From assembly GCF_943734655.1 (NCBI RefSeq), contig NC_071355.1:203234439-203298438 (forward strand): a DNA stretch of 64,000 nucleotides, given 5' to 3'. A program made the translations under genes and the position numbers. The stretch comes from Sabethes cyaneus. Its lineage: Eukaryota > Arthropoda > Insecta > Diptera > Culicidae. Of this stretch, positions 35,965-50,479 are shown piece by piece. Below the pieces are notes generated by a model, which saw only the letters and a list, made by a program, of their open reading frames with translations, did not search any database and was not told the DNA's origin. Every line of letters begins with the position of its first letter. The first letter of the stretch is position 1.

Positions 35965-36305
35965 TTGGCTTTACTATCGTCCAGATCTACAGGCAGACTA
36001 TCTGCGTTTTTGTGGAGTTAACAAATAACCATAACTTCTTCGGATTTCTACGATGTTTTCCTTGCGTTCGTAGAGTATACTGTTCATATAGGAGACGGTT
36101 GTAGGTTCAAAAATCACTGCAGGCATGGTTACAGTGTCGTTTGGTGGCTTTCCAATAAACAATTGTAATAAAAATCTGCTAATTGGCCTGAAGATTATTA
36201 AGGAATCACAACGGGTGAACAGTACCGCAGGCTTTTTGTGATTTGCACCAGCATTTTATTGCATCAACTTAACATAGGCCTACGTTAAACAGGCGGTTGA
36301 GTCAT
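35965..36305. other. Unassigned flank
   Basis: No gene or element recognised between the LTR element and the next retroposon. Confidence 0.4.
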
Positions 36306-36331
36306 GAAAACAACCTTCCACTTTGTTTTAC

Positions 36332-36628
36332 TTATTATTCTTATTCTTATTAATACCAACACAGCCACAATAAAGGATTCCTGGAAATAATTTTAATTAT
36401 TTCTACTCATAGAAATATTCTAAATTATTTTCTTGTCTGTATTGACATTTGTAATATATCTGAGATATATTATAAATGTTAAATCGGCCAGGCCAACTGT
36501 GAAGTATTACCGCAAAGACGATTGTATAAAATGAATCTTGTGTGAATAAATTATTCACACACAGATGCATTTCCAAATCAACAGGGGAAGAAGAAACGGG
36601 GACGTCTCGTACCAACCGCTTCTGATTA
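36332..36628 (-). mobile_element. Retroposon-like repeat with 26-bp target duplication
   Basis: Perfect direct repeats of GAAAACAACCTTCCACTTTG plus TTTTAC lie at 36306-36331 and 36629-36654. The insert starts with TTATTATTCTTATTCTTATT. Read on the minus strand, this is an A-rich simple-repeat tail, so the element is oriented leftward. It matches 14728-15019 over its full length. No Pol III boxes or protein were recognised, so it may be a SINE or the 3' end of a LINE. Confidence 0.85.
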
Positions 36629-36654
36629 GAAAACAACCTTCCACTTTGTTTTAC

Positions 36655-37002
36655 GTGAGAAAACGCTCTATACCAGGCACACTAATGATGTATGTGGCAT
36701 GTGGGACTCTGATCCACTAAAAACCTCACGGGCGTCTGACCTTAACCCCCCGGAAATACTGTTAATTATTACTTCAGGGGGAGGTTGTATCTGTAGATAT
36801 GTTGAGACCTGAACCGGTCCGGAGATGGCGACCGTCATAACGTCCTTTCCTTCATAGCCACCTGCAGAGACCATAGGTTGGTTGGTTGGTATTGATTTTT
36901 ATTAGAGAGTGGTTTTAAACCTGGAAGTTCATTCGCCACTCTGAATTATAGTTACAATTTTTGTTAAATTTTATCAAATAGGTTTGCCTCTCGAAGGAAG
37001 CA
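36655..37002. other. Unassigned sequence
   Basis: No recognised gene. (GGTT)3-like and AGAGACCATAGGTT phrases near 36870 repeat the outer arm of the next element. Confidence 0.4.
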
Positions 37003-37157
37003 AGAGACCATAGGTTACAGAGGCGACGAGGCACTCAAAAACCGCAAAATTTTGAATCAAAACGGAGAGCACCATCGCAAATGAAAGTAACTCTTCGTTT
37101 TGATTCAAAATTTAGCGGATTTTGAGTGCATCGTCGCCTCTGTAACCTACAGTCTCT
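37003..37157. repeat. 155-bp foldback element
   Basis: AGAGACCATAGGTTACAGAG and CTCTGTAACCTACAGTCTCT pair at the ends. Further in, GAATCAAAACG pairs with CGTTTTGATTC. A loop of about 30 bases remains. The terminal phrase also occurs alone at 36873-36887. Confidence 0.8.
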
Positions 37158-37202
37158 GTACAGCCAGGCTTCTGCCAACTTTAATGCTACTATCTCTTCG
37201 TA

Positions 37203-37960
<758 letters not shown>

Positions 37961-40689
37961 CTTTTGCTATTGGGATTAGATGGCGACCAGTATGTTATAC
38001 TGATAAAACTTTCACGAGACCGTTATATCTTGTTTCTGAATTATGGCCAAAAATCTAAGGATCAGTCATCTGCCGTTATTTATCGCTAGTAATCCGCTTT
38101 CATTAGGTTGATCGATAACGTAGCAGTAACAGTTTTCATTTATTGTGAAACTGCATCACTTGGTTTAATTTTCTCCGACTGGATTAAACACATTCATAAT
38201 CCGCAGCATTTGAGATGTCCAGCTTTTAACACATTTTTTTATTACATAGCCTGGATATCAAACAAATATGGAAAAACATTCAATACCACTACGGTACCTG
38301 CCGTTGTTTGTCCCGACTCGACTTTGTTCACACCCGATTTTGACGACAACCAGAATAACTCCCACCGCTATCTTAGTAATGGTGCTCCATCGTCTATCAA
38401 TGTCTGTCATGATAGATGGTAGACCCGATAACTAATGGATTTAAGGACTGCAGCTGGCACCGTTTAGTTTCTCCCAAGCGAAATTCACATTTAAATTCAA
38501 TTGGTATCTTCTCCTGGGACTGGAAACTAATGAATAGCTGGAAATAACTGCCCTACTGAATAACTCCACTACTAACGCTCTGCTATCTAGTTGCAATCTG
38601 TTCGAAATTTTCTAAACTCCTTACTGCCGCATGGTTTTGCAAAATCCTATACAAAAGCACATACCGACCTGCCATTTGCATGGGCCCTACCGCAGAAGGG
38701 TGTAATTCGATCTGCATGCTCTGGCAGTGCTGCGTCCGCTTTGTGTGTATCCACAGCCTGGGAAACCAACTATTTTTGGTACCCACTGAATAATTGGAAG
38801 CTAAACCACGTAATAATAGTGTTTTCGGTGTTCCACTGTGTTGCCTCAACCCCAGTGGCAAGCGGATTTTACCGTTTGTGACCTTTACTTTTCCCGCGGG
38901 AAAGGTCTTTTCACGACAACTATTCGCGGTGCTCCTGCCGGCCGGGCCGACCGGTTTACATGTTTGGTTGGCCAACGTGGTTAGCTCTTTCCGCGCGCAT
39001 GGTGTGTTTCTCCTCCATTTGCGCAGCAAACAGCAGCAGATTATCCAACGCGGTGGACCGTGCAATTTCAATTGCACCTGCAACTACGCTACAGTGACGT
39101 TCGCAAAAATAACATTCACCGGACAACCGCAGGTTAGGTGCAAACGAAGTATCTATTACGGTCAGATTTTGCAAGAAAAATGAAATGCCAAATTAAATGG
39201 TAGACTGAAAAATGATGCTACGAAGAGGAAATAGGATATGAAAGCAAAAACAAAATGAATCAAAAAACAAATACGATGATTTGACTAAAAACAAGAAACA
39301 TAATTATCCTTCTTATTATCCTTAAATTGAGCAAAAAGTAATGTTTAATCGACCTACAACCAATATAATGTTTATTGATTATTATGTTTTGTATTCCCGG
39401 TTAAACATTATTTTGACGGTACCTATACGCTTCGCCATTGTGGGAAATGGATGAACTACTTTCAGTGCCAACAGAGGCTGACTAAAATCGATAATAGAAC
39501 ACCAGCCAGATGACATATGACGATGGAACTGTCCGCCGACAATAATACGATGAATGATCATGTAGGTTTCGATTGACCGGTTGAAAAACCAGCCACAGTG
39601 CACATTCCATGTGCGCCAATAAAGCCAAATAAATTTTATGTCGTCAATCAGTACAACATGAGTTGATATAAATACACATTCTAAATTGTTAGTGACAAAA
39701 CATTATCTGCTGAAAAAAAGTTACGTCTAGCCGCGCCACCCTCCGCAATTTCGACCGTTGCCACGCATCGCTTGGACCATATCTACCGACACCCAGGTTC
39801 AGCACCAGTGAAGATTTGGTGGTCGACCAGTCCGGTATTGGGCCGCTAGGGTCGTCAAAAATCCTGCGCGCAGGCAGGTGAAACCTCTTTTCATCGCCAT
39901 GAATTTAGTGTTCGCCTTTAAGAGTGTACAGTGCAAAGAGAACGATTGTAATAAAATAGCGTAGATTCCAATTGAAAATTGTGTACGTCAATTATCTTTC
40001 GCTACTATATCTACAGTTTTCTGTTTTGCTATCGAACGGACGATAAAGTGTACTTGCGGCTTTCCTAACAAGCGAATAAATTCACACACATTCAATTTAC
40101 CATCTTTCAATTTCTCTTTGTGCGTTTTCCGCTCGAAATTCGTTCGTTGAGTCCGCACCCCTGGAGAGATCTCAAACTTACAGACTAATACATAGGGTGA
40201 TTTATGTATTTTGGACAGGCTGTTTTGGACATTTCTATATGATTTCGCCGTAAATGTCCAAAATGGTGTATGCGTAACACCTGTCCAGAATATATAAATC
40301 GCCTTATGCGAATAAAAATCATTTTATGCGCAGCGGTATATACAATCAATACAATCAAACTAAGACCATGTGTGTATTGATCATGACTTAAGTCTTACAT
40401 GACGTAGTTTTATTTTCGTATTGTGTCTCGTGTAGTGTGCAGTACTAGAGTTTGAGTTACGGTCGTTGATAATAAATAAATTTCGAAACGATGCTACGTG
40501 CGACACTATTTTTTTGTGACTTCAGACATTACGACATAAAAAGAAGATTTGTATACCATACACTAAAAAGATTTGTCGAGACGGGATCTGTCGAAAACCG
40601 TAAAAAACCGAAAGAAAACGAAGCATTAGAACTGCAGTGGTCAAAAAGGTATGTATTATATATTTCTGCTACGTAAAAAAGGTATGTAT
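37961..40689. other. Unassigned sequence
   Basis: No element boundary or host gene recognised. Overlapping frames on opposite strands at 38583-39183 have no motif I can name. Confidence 0.4.
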
Positions 40690-41260
40690 ATTACATGCAT
40701 ATTGCATATACTCGTGCTTCAAAAACGGTGGGCCACTTTCCTAATGAGAAAGTTTCCCTGTTGCCGGGTCCGTAGAATCCGGAGCCTGTGCAGCTGCAGG
40801 CCCTCATTTTTGAGCCATCTGTAATTCCACATTGGCGATCTGTTTCAATCAAATCATATGGGACATTCATATTGGGGTTGGCTTCCATGCAGTCAGAGAC
40901 CGAAGCTACTAAGGGTGTCAGATTGCACTCCCGAAGTATGCGAAGATGACCGATTTGGTCACCTTCGAGTATAGTTTTACTCCTTTGTAACCGTAGTGCG
41001 CCGAGCTCTGCTTCCTTCTTCACATGAAGATGCAAAGCCAGTAAGCATAGCATTGCCTCCATGGCTACAGTAGGTGTTGTACGCATGGCACTGGTAACTG
41101 TAAGACAGGCCAGGCGCTGAACTTTGTTTAGTTTGGCTTGGACTGTCACCTCATTCACCTTTGGCCACCAATCAACTGCAGCATAAGTTATACTAGGTCG
41201 TGTAATAGTAGTATCTGACCAAAAGGCTAGTTGAAACTTCATTCCAAACAAAATTTTCAA
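40690..41260 (-). pseudogene. RNase H-type non-LTR retrotransposon fragment (thumb to RNase H)
   Basis: This is an uninterrupted 189-codon minus-strand frame. ITYAAVDWWPKV (24-35) and LNKVQRLACLTVT (44-56) are the post-polymerase thumb/connection motifs of I/LOA/Loner-group elements. LHLHVKKEAELGALRL (76-91) follows. The start of RNase H has TDGSK (147-151, first catalytic Asp) and FEARVYAI (180-187), where the expected catalytic Glu looks displaced. A deletion removed residues before TDGSK. It is truncated at both ends. Confidence 0.8.
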
Positions 41261-41554
41261 ATTTTATATTTTCGGCAGGACAGCCAATCGACAAAGTAAA
41301 ACGACACGTTATTTATTCTACGCCCGGCGTTTCGATGTATTTAACATCTTTTTGAAGGAGTTAGAACCACGTATCGTCTTTTTGTCTGGTGGCTTCTGAA
41401 GGTTGAAGGTTTAAACTAGTTTAAACGAAACAAAGGTTTATTGACCGCATATTCCTCCTCGGTGGTCCTCTTTTCTCAAAGTTAGTTACATAGCTGCAAT
41501 CGGTTTAAATGCATGAGAAACGTAACCCCTTTTACTTATTTAGATATCTCCCCT

Positions 41555-42695
41555 ACGGTGTTCAAAATACCGTTATTAAAAAATAAAATAGGCCATTTAA
41601 ACGGAAAATGCCAGGTGGTTAGTATTGCCATCCTACACCTCTGAGCCAATTTTTAAAAAAATCGATCGACGAATTTTTGGGTTACGCCCGTTTTAAGTTT
41701 TAAAGGGTAGATTGCTCATATAAAGTTAATAAAAATCTTCAATGATACTTACAAAATGAACGTAAATTACAGCCGGTATTGATTTTTACGCAACATATGC
41801 CCATTGCCGATCATTTTAGGAGTTTTACGGTGTATTGGGACTAACCGGAGATGTTCCGGATTAAGTTATCGCTGAGGGAAATAGCCAGTATCGAAAATGA
41901 ACAAATACTTATCATGCGACCCCTCAAGTTACGCCAGAATTTAAAAACTAGATCACTGACAGTCAGATCAACTACCTAGCACCACGTTGGTTATATATGG
42001 ACAAGTTCCGGGGACTTCCGGGAACACCCATACCAAAAATGTACCACATTGTGTTATTGACTTCGCAGGGGTTCCCAGGGTCCCCCAAATATGTTCAGAT
42101 ATGACCAAATCTAACCCTAGATAGCAGATTTGGCTTCCATTGATCGAGTTATTGAATTCTAGTGTCATTTAAGATACCGCACGATAGGTTTTGTTCATGG
42201 ACGGAATTGGCCACTTGTCTGGGTATTCCCGGAAGTCCCTGGAACTTGTCCAGATATAAACAACATGGTACTAGATAGTTGATCTGACTCTCAGTGAGCT
42301 AGTTTTTAAATTCTGGCGCAATTTGAGGTGTCGCATGATAAGTATTTTATCATATTCGATACTGGCTATTTCCCACAGCGATAACTTAATCTGGAACATC
42401 TCCGGTTAGTCCCAATACAGCGTAAAACTCCTAAAATGATCGGCAATGGGCATATGTTGCGTAAAAATCAATACCGGCTGTAATTTACGTTCATTTTGGA
42501 AGTGTCAATGAGGATTTTTATTAACTTTATATGAGCAATCTGCCCTTTAAAACTTCAAAAGGGCGTAACTCAAAAATTCGTCGATCGAATTTTTTAAAAA
42601 TTGGCTCAAAGGTGTAGAATGGCAATACTAACCAATTGACATTTTCCGTTTAAATGGCTTATTTTATTTTTTAATAACGGTATTTTGAACACCGT
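41555..42695. mobile_element. 1.14-kb foldback element with 476-bp arms
   Basis: The left arm (41555-42030) and right arm (42220-42695) are reverse complements at roughly 93-94% by eye. The outer ends are ACGGTGTTCAAAATACCGTT and its exact complement, and the loop is 189 bp. A transcript across it would fold into a very long hairpin. No coding capacity. Target duplications are not evident. Confidence 0.92.
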
Positions 42696-42699
42696 GGCC

Positions 42700-43112
42700 C
42701 CCCTTGTTAGAGGTTCCGCCCTTTTGTCATCTTTCCAGTGCTAATTCCCTAATGTCAAGGAACATGTGTGCCAAGTTTGATGAAGAGTTGTCCAGGTGTT
42801 TCGTCCGTAAGGCCTCCTCCCTGTTATAAACCCTCACTCCCCGCCACCCCCTTTTCTTGTTAACCGTTCAGTGCTAATTCCCTTATGTCATGTATGTCAA
42901 GTTTGGTGAAGAACCGTCCAGGCATTTCGGAGTTATGGCCTTCCCTCTACCTGTTGCGACCCCCTTTCTTATCAACTCACCCAATGCTGATTCTTTTATA
43001 CCAAGAAATATGTGTGCCAAGTTTGGTGGAGATCGGCCTAAGCGTTCTGGAGTTATGGTGGAACATACATTCAAACATACAAACATACCACGCTCACTTT
43101 TATACATATAGA
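42700..43112 (+). repeat. CCAAGTTTGG tandem repeat block, 3 units
   Basis: Units begin with CAGTGCTAATTCCC-like phrases at 42736, 42869 and 42982 (113-133 bp apart). Each contains GTGCCAAGTTTGG, a GTCCAGGCRTT-like phrase and GGAGTTATGG. The block ends CTTTTATACATATAGATT. Related units are at 48350-48415 (inverted) and 60225-60780. Frames across it on both strands are by-products of the repeat. Confidence 0.7.
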
Positions 43113-43446
43113 TTAATATTTTCGCTAGCTGGTGTTTTCAATCTATTTTCAGGGAGCGAAATAAGGCTTTATTAGCAAAAATATCTCCACCGATTTTAAT
43201 TAAAACATTAGGCCGTATGAATAAAACAGTTTACTTTGCTTTTCCCGTTTAAATCGTATGGAAGCATTTGCTCCAACTATTTTATTCATATGGCCTATTA
43301 TCTTAACGTATGATACGGGAGGTCCGCGCTTTTTTTCTCCGTGATTTCAAGGAGTTGAATGGTTTATGTACTATTTCTGGTTCCGCTTAATTTCTTGGAA
43401 TTAAATTCGGTACATACTGCGCGATTGGTCGGGCTGTTAACACGAA

Positions 43447-43860
43447 AAATGATACTTACTTACTAACTTATGTGTCCATATCCGCCGGTCCGGCAGAACA
43501 AAGGGATGAAATCAGAGATCTCCACTGCTGACGGTTACCCGCCATGACTTTTACCTGTCGCCAGGACAGGTTCTCGTCTACAGCCCGAATGTCGTTGGCT
43601 AGGCTGGGTTGCCATGAGCCTCTGGGTTTGCCTCTTCTACGCTGTCCTTGTGGATTCCAGTCAAGTGCTTCTCCGCAAACCTCGTTCGCTCCTTTCCGCA
43701 AGGTGTGTCCGATCCACTTCCGTTCACGAATTTTTGTGGCTATCGGCCGTTGATGGCACCGACGATGGATTTCCTTATTGGATATCCAGTTATCAGGCCA
43801 CCAGGCACGAATGGTGTATCGTAGGTATCGGTTAATGAATGCCTGCAGTTTTTGGGCTGT
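43447..43860 (-). pseudogene. RTE-like C-terminus, second copy
   Basis: Minus-strand frame: AQKLQAFINRYLRY, IRAWWPDNWISN, HTLRKGANEVCGEALDWN, RRGKPRGSWQPSLANDIRAV and NRQQWRSLISSLCS, then a stop. It is the C-terminal region of the same element type as 28646-32477, including the part missing there. On the minus strand the 3' end has TAAGTTAGTAAGTAAGTA, a short-repeat tail. The 5' part is absent. Confidence 0.8.
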
Positions 43861-43869
43861 GATACATGA

Positions 43870-46800
43870 TAGATTCATGTAAAATTGTCATTTTCCTGGA
43901 TGCATTCAAGAACTGGCTGTGGTAGTATAAGATTATATTAGAGATTAGAATAGATTACAGATTCTACTGAGGCTGAAGGGAACAATAGTCAACAAATATC
44001 GTACTTTCGATTTTATTATCTTTATTGAGGAATGTGAAGTCACAAAATCAAGCCAAATTCAAAACACACCATGCTGTATTTACCTCATTCTACCTTAATT
44101 AATGCCTAGCCTAATACACCCAAACAAGAAAAAAAATCTTGTTCGAACATATGTTGTCTAATCAATACGATCTAATCAACCACAAGGTACCAGGGAAGGG
44201 GAGGAAAACGTTGCTTTGACTACAGAAAACTGTTGGAAATAACCAACTCTATGAACTGTAATTGTTGCGTTACGTAATTTGTGTCCCACGCTTATCTATA
44301 AATTTTACTTCAATGCATATTTTTATTTTTCTCTTTGTTTTAATTTGTTACTCTCTGTTATTTTTTGTTATTCTTGATGACTATTTCTGCTGTAAATTGA
44401 TATTTTACTGCGACCAATAATCTGCTAGAAAAAAATGAACCACGCTATCCCTAGGTTCATACTTCTTTTTCTTATCTAAAGCGCTTCAGCCAGTCAGTTA
44501 TTTTGCTCCCACTGACCTCCAGATGTGGTTGCTCGGAAAAAGCTGCATTAGCAGCACACGTCGTCACCATAAAGTGTAAATTGACAGCAGTTTCTATATG
44601 TAGGTTTTTCTTCCTTCGAGGTTAAGTCCTGCCTGCGTTTTGCCAACAAGCCAAAAGCAAGGCGGAGCTATTCAATCTTATTGATGGTTGTTTATTTTGC
44701 AGCACCACTTGCGAAGCTCCTGGCCTGGCTAAGCGTTAGAATACGGTCCGATGCAACAGCTGCTGATGGCTGAGCTGTTGCAAAGCTGGAAGCATAAAAA
44801 AACAAAAGAGTATAGACTAAAAGTTTTCTTCTGATGTTCCGAACCATCGAGCTGCGGGACCGAAGCCACAAAACGGCACCATTGTGCATTGCGCTAACCG
44901 AAAGCGATGGCGATGGCGATGGCGATGGTCACGCCTGAGCTGTATGAACCAACTGTACCGAGGGGGTATCAACGATGAACTTACCGATTGTTCGACGGGT
45001 GCAATTCCTCCGGATCGGTTGGCGTTGAAATGGCTGCCAGAGCAGAGTTGCAGCTATGTAGACGGGACGTATTGTTTTGTAAGGTTTTTCGTCTAAACTG
45101 CTGACGTAAATTGAATACTGATGTGCACGCTCTGCTCTGGAAATCGAGCAGGATGAATCAGCTCTCTCCATATATTTTCCTAACGATAAAAGCGTGGTGA
45201 TACTGTGATACGTTTTCTGATGGTTGCTTTCGAATAGATGACGATTAGGATATCAGGGTTTAGAGGAAAGCTGTGCTAGAAAGTAATTTTTTTCGATATG
45301 ATATAAGTGATTTTTATATTACGCTTTAAGGGGGTGGAAAAACAAAAGTTAGTTAATATGTTTTTATTTCTAAAAAGTTTAAAAAACATTTGCACAATTC
45401 AAAGTTCATTGGTATATCATTTCGCTTTTAAATCGTCATTATTAAACAACACGGACATTTTTTTTGAAAGTTCATTCCCTACCGGACAAACCAATTTAAA
45501 TTTTAATAACGCTTCAATCTGATGTTCTGTGTGTGCACCTGGCAAACATGGGACGACTAATCGGGGAGCAGGTTTTTGTCTAAGTAATTGCGATTGTATT
45601 GTACCATAATCAATATTTGCGGCATCGCATCAATTTCCACCGTCTGGCAAACAAACAAGCAGCAACCGGGATGCAACCAACAACGGTGTGGCCCGTCCAG
45701 TTCCAGGGTTTGGTCGAACGGAAAATATGAAATTAATTGCTCGCCTATCGTTCCAGTGTATATATGTGAGCGGTGTAATTGGCACTACTTCCGATCAGTA
45801 TTCGACCGATCCAACAACCGGAAGAAATCGAGAAATGGAACAAATGAAGAAATTACGAAGATAAAATTAATAACTTCTGATTGCACCCCTCCCCTACCGC
45901 GCTCAGTGGTGTCGGTTACCACCGCCATACATTCGCTGCTATGCAGTGCACACCGATGGAATTCATTTTATTTTTCTTCTACCATCAGCCAGCCCCAAAC
46001 TGCCAATCGACTGGCCAATTTCCGACAATCGAACAGTAGGGAAGAAAACCGGCTACCTCCACCCGTCACCATTACCACATATGTAGGTATATATATGCAG
46101 CCGAATATGTCCGTACCGAGTCCAGTCTGGCTGGTGGTTTACCGGTCTTTAGTGTTAACAAAAATGAAGGCTAGAAGGTTTGTTTGGGATCGCTTAAGCC
46201 CATGAATGGCTGATCTAGTCAGTGAAGTCCTATTGTTTTACTAAATTTAAATCGCAAAGGTTTTGAAAATATAAAAAATTATTATATTTTTGAATCGAAA
46301 ACAAAGCAAAAATAACAGCAATAAGGATATGAAAATGATATTACTCACCTGACTTTTGTTTTCAGTTGGAGTTATTAGAAGAAGACACAAAAATAATAAA
46401 TCGGCACAAATCTTCGCTGCTTACCGTGATGATGAAGCGAGTAAAAGGGATGGGTAAAGGGACCGTTTTTAGTAGTTTCACAGCGGAGAGCACCGAAGCC
46501 ATTCGATTGTCCCAGTTATTCCATATACACTTGAATTTAAAATGGAAAGTTTCATTATTAATAAGGCTATCTACTTCTAGGGTATGGGAGGGTCATTTCA
46601 GCAGGTTTCTAAATTCAGCCTATTGACGTAGGACTACGTCTTACGGCAAGTTTTGAGATAGGGTGTCATTCCAAAAAATCGAAAAATGCGAGCGTCACGA
46701 AAAATGAAAGGTTTTGAGCGCTAATAGCTCAGCAGTTTGCCGATCGATTTTCAATATTCTTACACCAATCAATTGGAAAATCTTCTATAAATTGTCCCAA

Positions 46801-47077
46801 ATAAAGAAAAGTGTAGATTCTTGATGTTGAACTATTGAAAAATTGAAAATAATGAACCTATGTTTTACCAGAATTCTCGCTTCGTGATTGGTTGTTGGAA
46901 ATGACGTCATCAAAGTAGAAACGCGTTTTCACGCTTCGGCTTATAATTCAGTCAATTTTGAATAGTTTTTCAAGATATTTAGACCAATTGATCGGAAAAT
47001 CGATTGAAAATATTAAAAATATAGAAAACTATTGATTTTGTTTTGAAATTGAATTTGAAAAATTTTTGCTACGTATT
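43870..47077. other. Unassigned sequence, mostly single-copy in this window
   Basis: No host gene recognised. It includes a perfect GCGATG hexamer run (44904-44928). A 205-codon plus-strand frame at 45588-46205 has no recognisable domain. 46690-47070 has repeat character and resembles 9940-10080. Confidence 0.4.
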
Positions 47078-47161
47078 ATGAGTCGAACCAAGCTGTAATC
47101 TGAGATTATAACCGGATTCGAATCCGGTTATAATCTCAGATTACAGCTTGGTTCGACTCAT
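47078..47161. repeat. Perfect 84-bp palindrome centred on a SINE B box
   Basis: From ATGAGTCGAACCAAGC to its exact complement at 47146-47161, every base pairs with its mirror. The centre is GGATTCGAATCC (47114-47125), the Pol III B box itself. The right half is normal SINE sequence (compare 5104-5155). The left half is its mirror copy in place of the SINE head. Confidence 0.95.
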
Positions 47162-47335
47162 GCACCTTCCAGCATTGGACAAAAGGTAGGAGTCAAAATG
47201 ACTACTTGTCAAGCATAGCTACCAATACCCCCCCCCCCCCTTCCTTTCCGCTCTTCCTCCTCCTTCACCAAAAATTTTCATTTCTTTCCCCTACCGTTCC
47301 TTCATCAATTGTAGAACCATCGTTTCAAAAAAATA
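47120..47335 (+). mobile_element. SINE 3' portion with head replaced by palindrome
   Basis: It matches 5107-5325 from the B box to the 3' block (CAAAATGACTACTTG, a C-run at 47228-47240, TTTCCCCTACCGTTCCTTCA, ATTGTAGAACCATCGTTTC). It lacks the A box. The Pol III promoter is therefore broken. Confidence 0.82.
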
Positions 47336-48335
47336 GAAATAAATACGATATACGCTATGGGTTAAGCTTCCTTATGATTGTATTTAATTTACGCCCTATA
47401 GAATCCGATCGAAAATTGTTGAGCTTCAGCTGTTGCTGCTTCCCACGGATAAGGCAACGAAGACATGCAAATTCACCAAGCGAGGTGTTGGAGCTGGAGC
47501 ACTCGTTTTGCTGCCGTGAAGGAATATCTGGCTGCTGAAGTTCTGGAAGTGGCAGGAAATATGCTGCTCACGACAACGAAACGATCAGAATTATCGTCAC
47601 TTGCAGCTGGCCATCCGCAACAACGAAGAGTTGAACAAATTGCTGTCCCGTGTCACCACTGTTATGAGAAGTGTCTTTCCGAACATCTAAACTGTTTTGT
47701 TGCTGCCCAAGAAAACGGAAAAGAAGGCTTAAATTTCCAGCATATCACGTCGAAAAACCGTTCTTTTAAGAACGAAACATATGTTCATGAAGATTTAAGG
47801 AATTTTCACTCACTGATTTTAATTCTATTTAATTTAGATTGATCTGATTGTTCGCTTCTTATCAAATAATTTCAATCACCGCGATTACCTCTCGCGCTTC
47901 TGTCCGCTTGTTGCTGCTGGACGCTGGTTGAGTTGGCCGTCTCGAAAGGTAAGAAGTAACCAACAAATATACCAGCTCCAAGTAAATATGTTCGGTCAAG
48001 CGTCAAAATAAATGAAACCATGGATTTAATCAAATGAAACAGTTTTAGTAATATCTTTTGCATCTTAGCAACACAAATTTATCCATCACCAATGCTACAA
48101 TAATAATACGTAGCGTAATTTTTCTTTGGCAGCAAAAGGCGAACGGCTCACTGGTAACTTTGCTCTTTTGTTCAGACTGAAATTGAAATGCTTTATTTTA
48201 TTTAACGTAGATGATAGAATGAAGGACCATGAAAAATGGATGTGGCCGATTCTTGTCGCTTGCTCTGGTACATAACACGCGGTAAGCCGGCGAACAGCAT
48301 TATTCAAACGCTAGCTGAGCTACTGCCAACATCGT
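47336..48335. other. Unassigned sequence
   Basis: No gene recognised. Frames at 47206-47842 overlap the SINE and lack domains. Confidence 0.4.
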
Positions 48336-48344
48336 TTGGCGCCA

Positions 48345-48422
48345 TACAAAGGAAACATAAATTTCTGCATAACTAGAGAACTAATCAAGCAATTGGAACC
48401 AAATTTGGCATGTGGGGGTCTA
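48345..48422 (-). repeat. Single CCAAATTTGG repeat unit next to (TCTG)n
   Basis: In reverse it reads GCCAAATTTGGTTCCAATTG, CTTGATTAGTTCTCTAGTTA. This is one unit of the tandem block at 60225-60780. It runs directly into the tetranucleotide array. Confidence 0.75.

Positions 48423-50479
<2,057 letters not shown>

Noticed and set aside
38583..39183. 166- and 129-codon frames on opposite strands
   Set aside because: They overlap each other, and neither has known motifs. Treated as chance.
42885..43111. Small proteins with KFGEEP and KFGGDR motifs
   Set aside because: The motif comes from a tandem nucleotide repeat found at several loci and in several frames.
45588..46205. 205-codon plus-strand open frame
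   Set aside because: No recognisable domain, no promoter or splice context, and a composition that looks random. Chance is the simplest explanation, though RNA-seq could overturn this.
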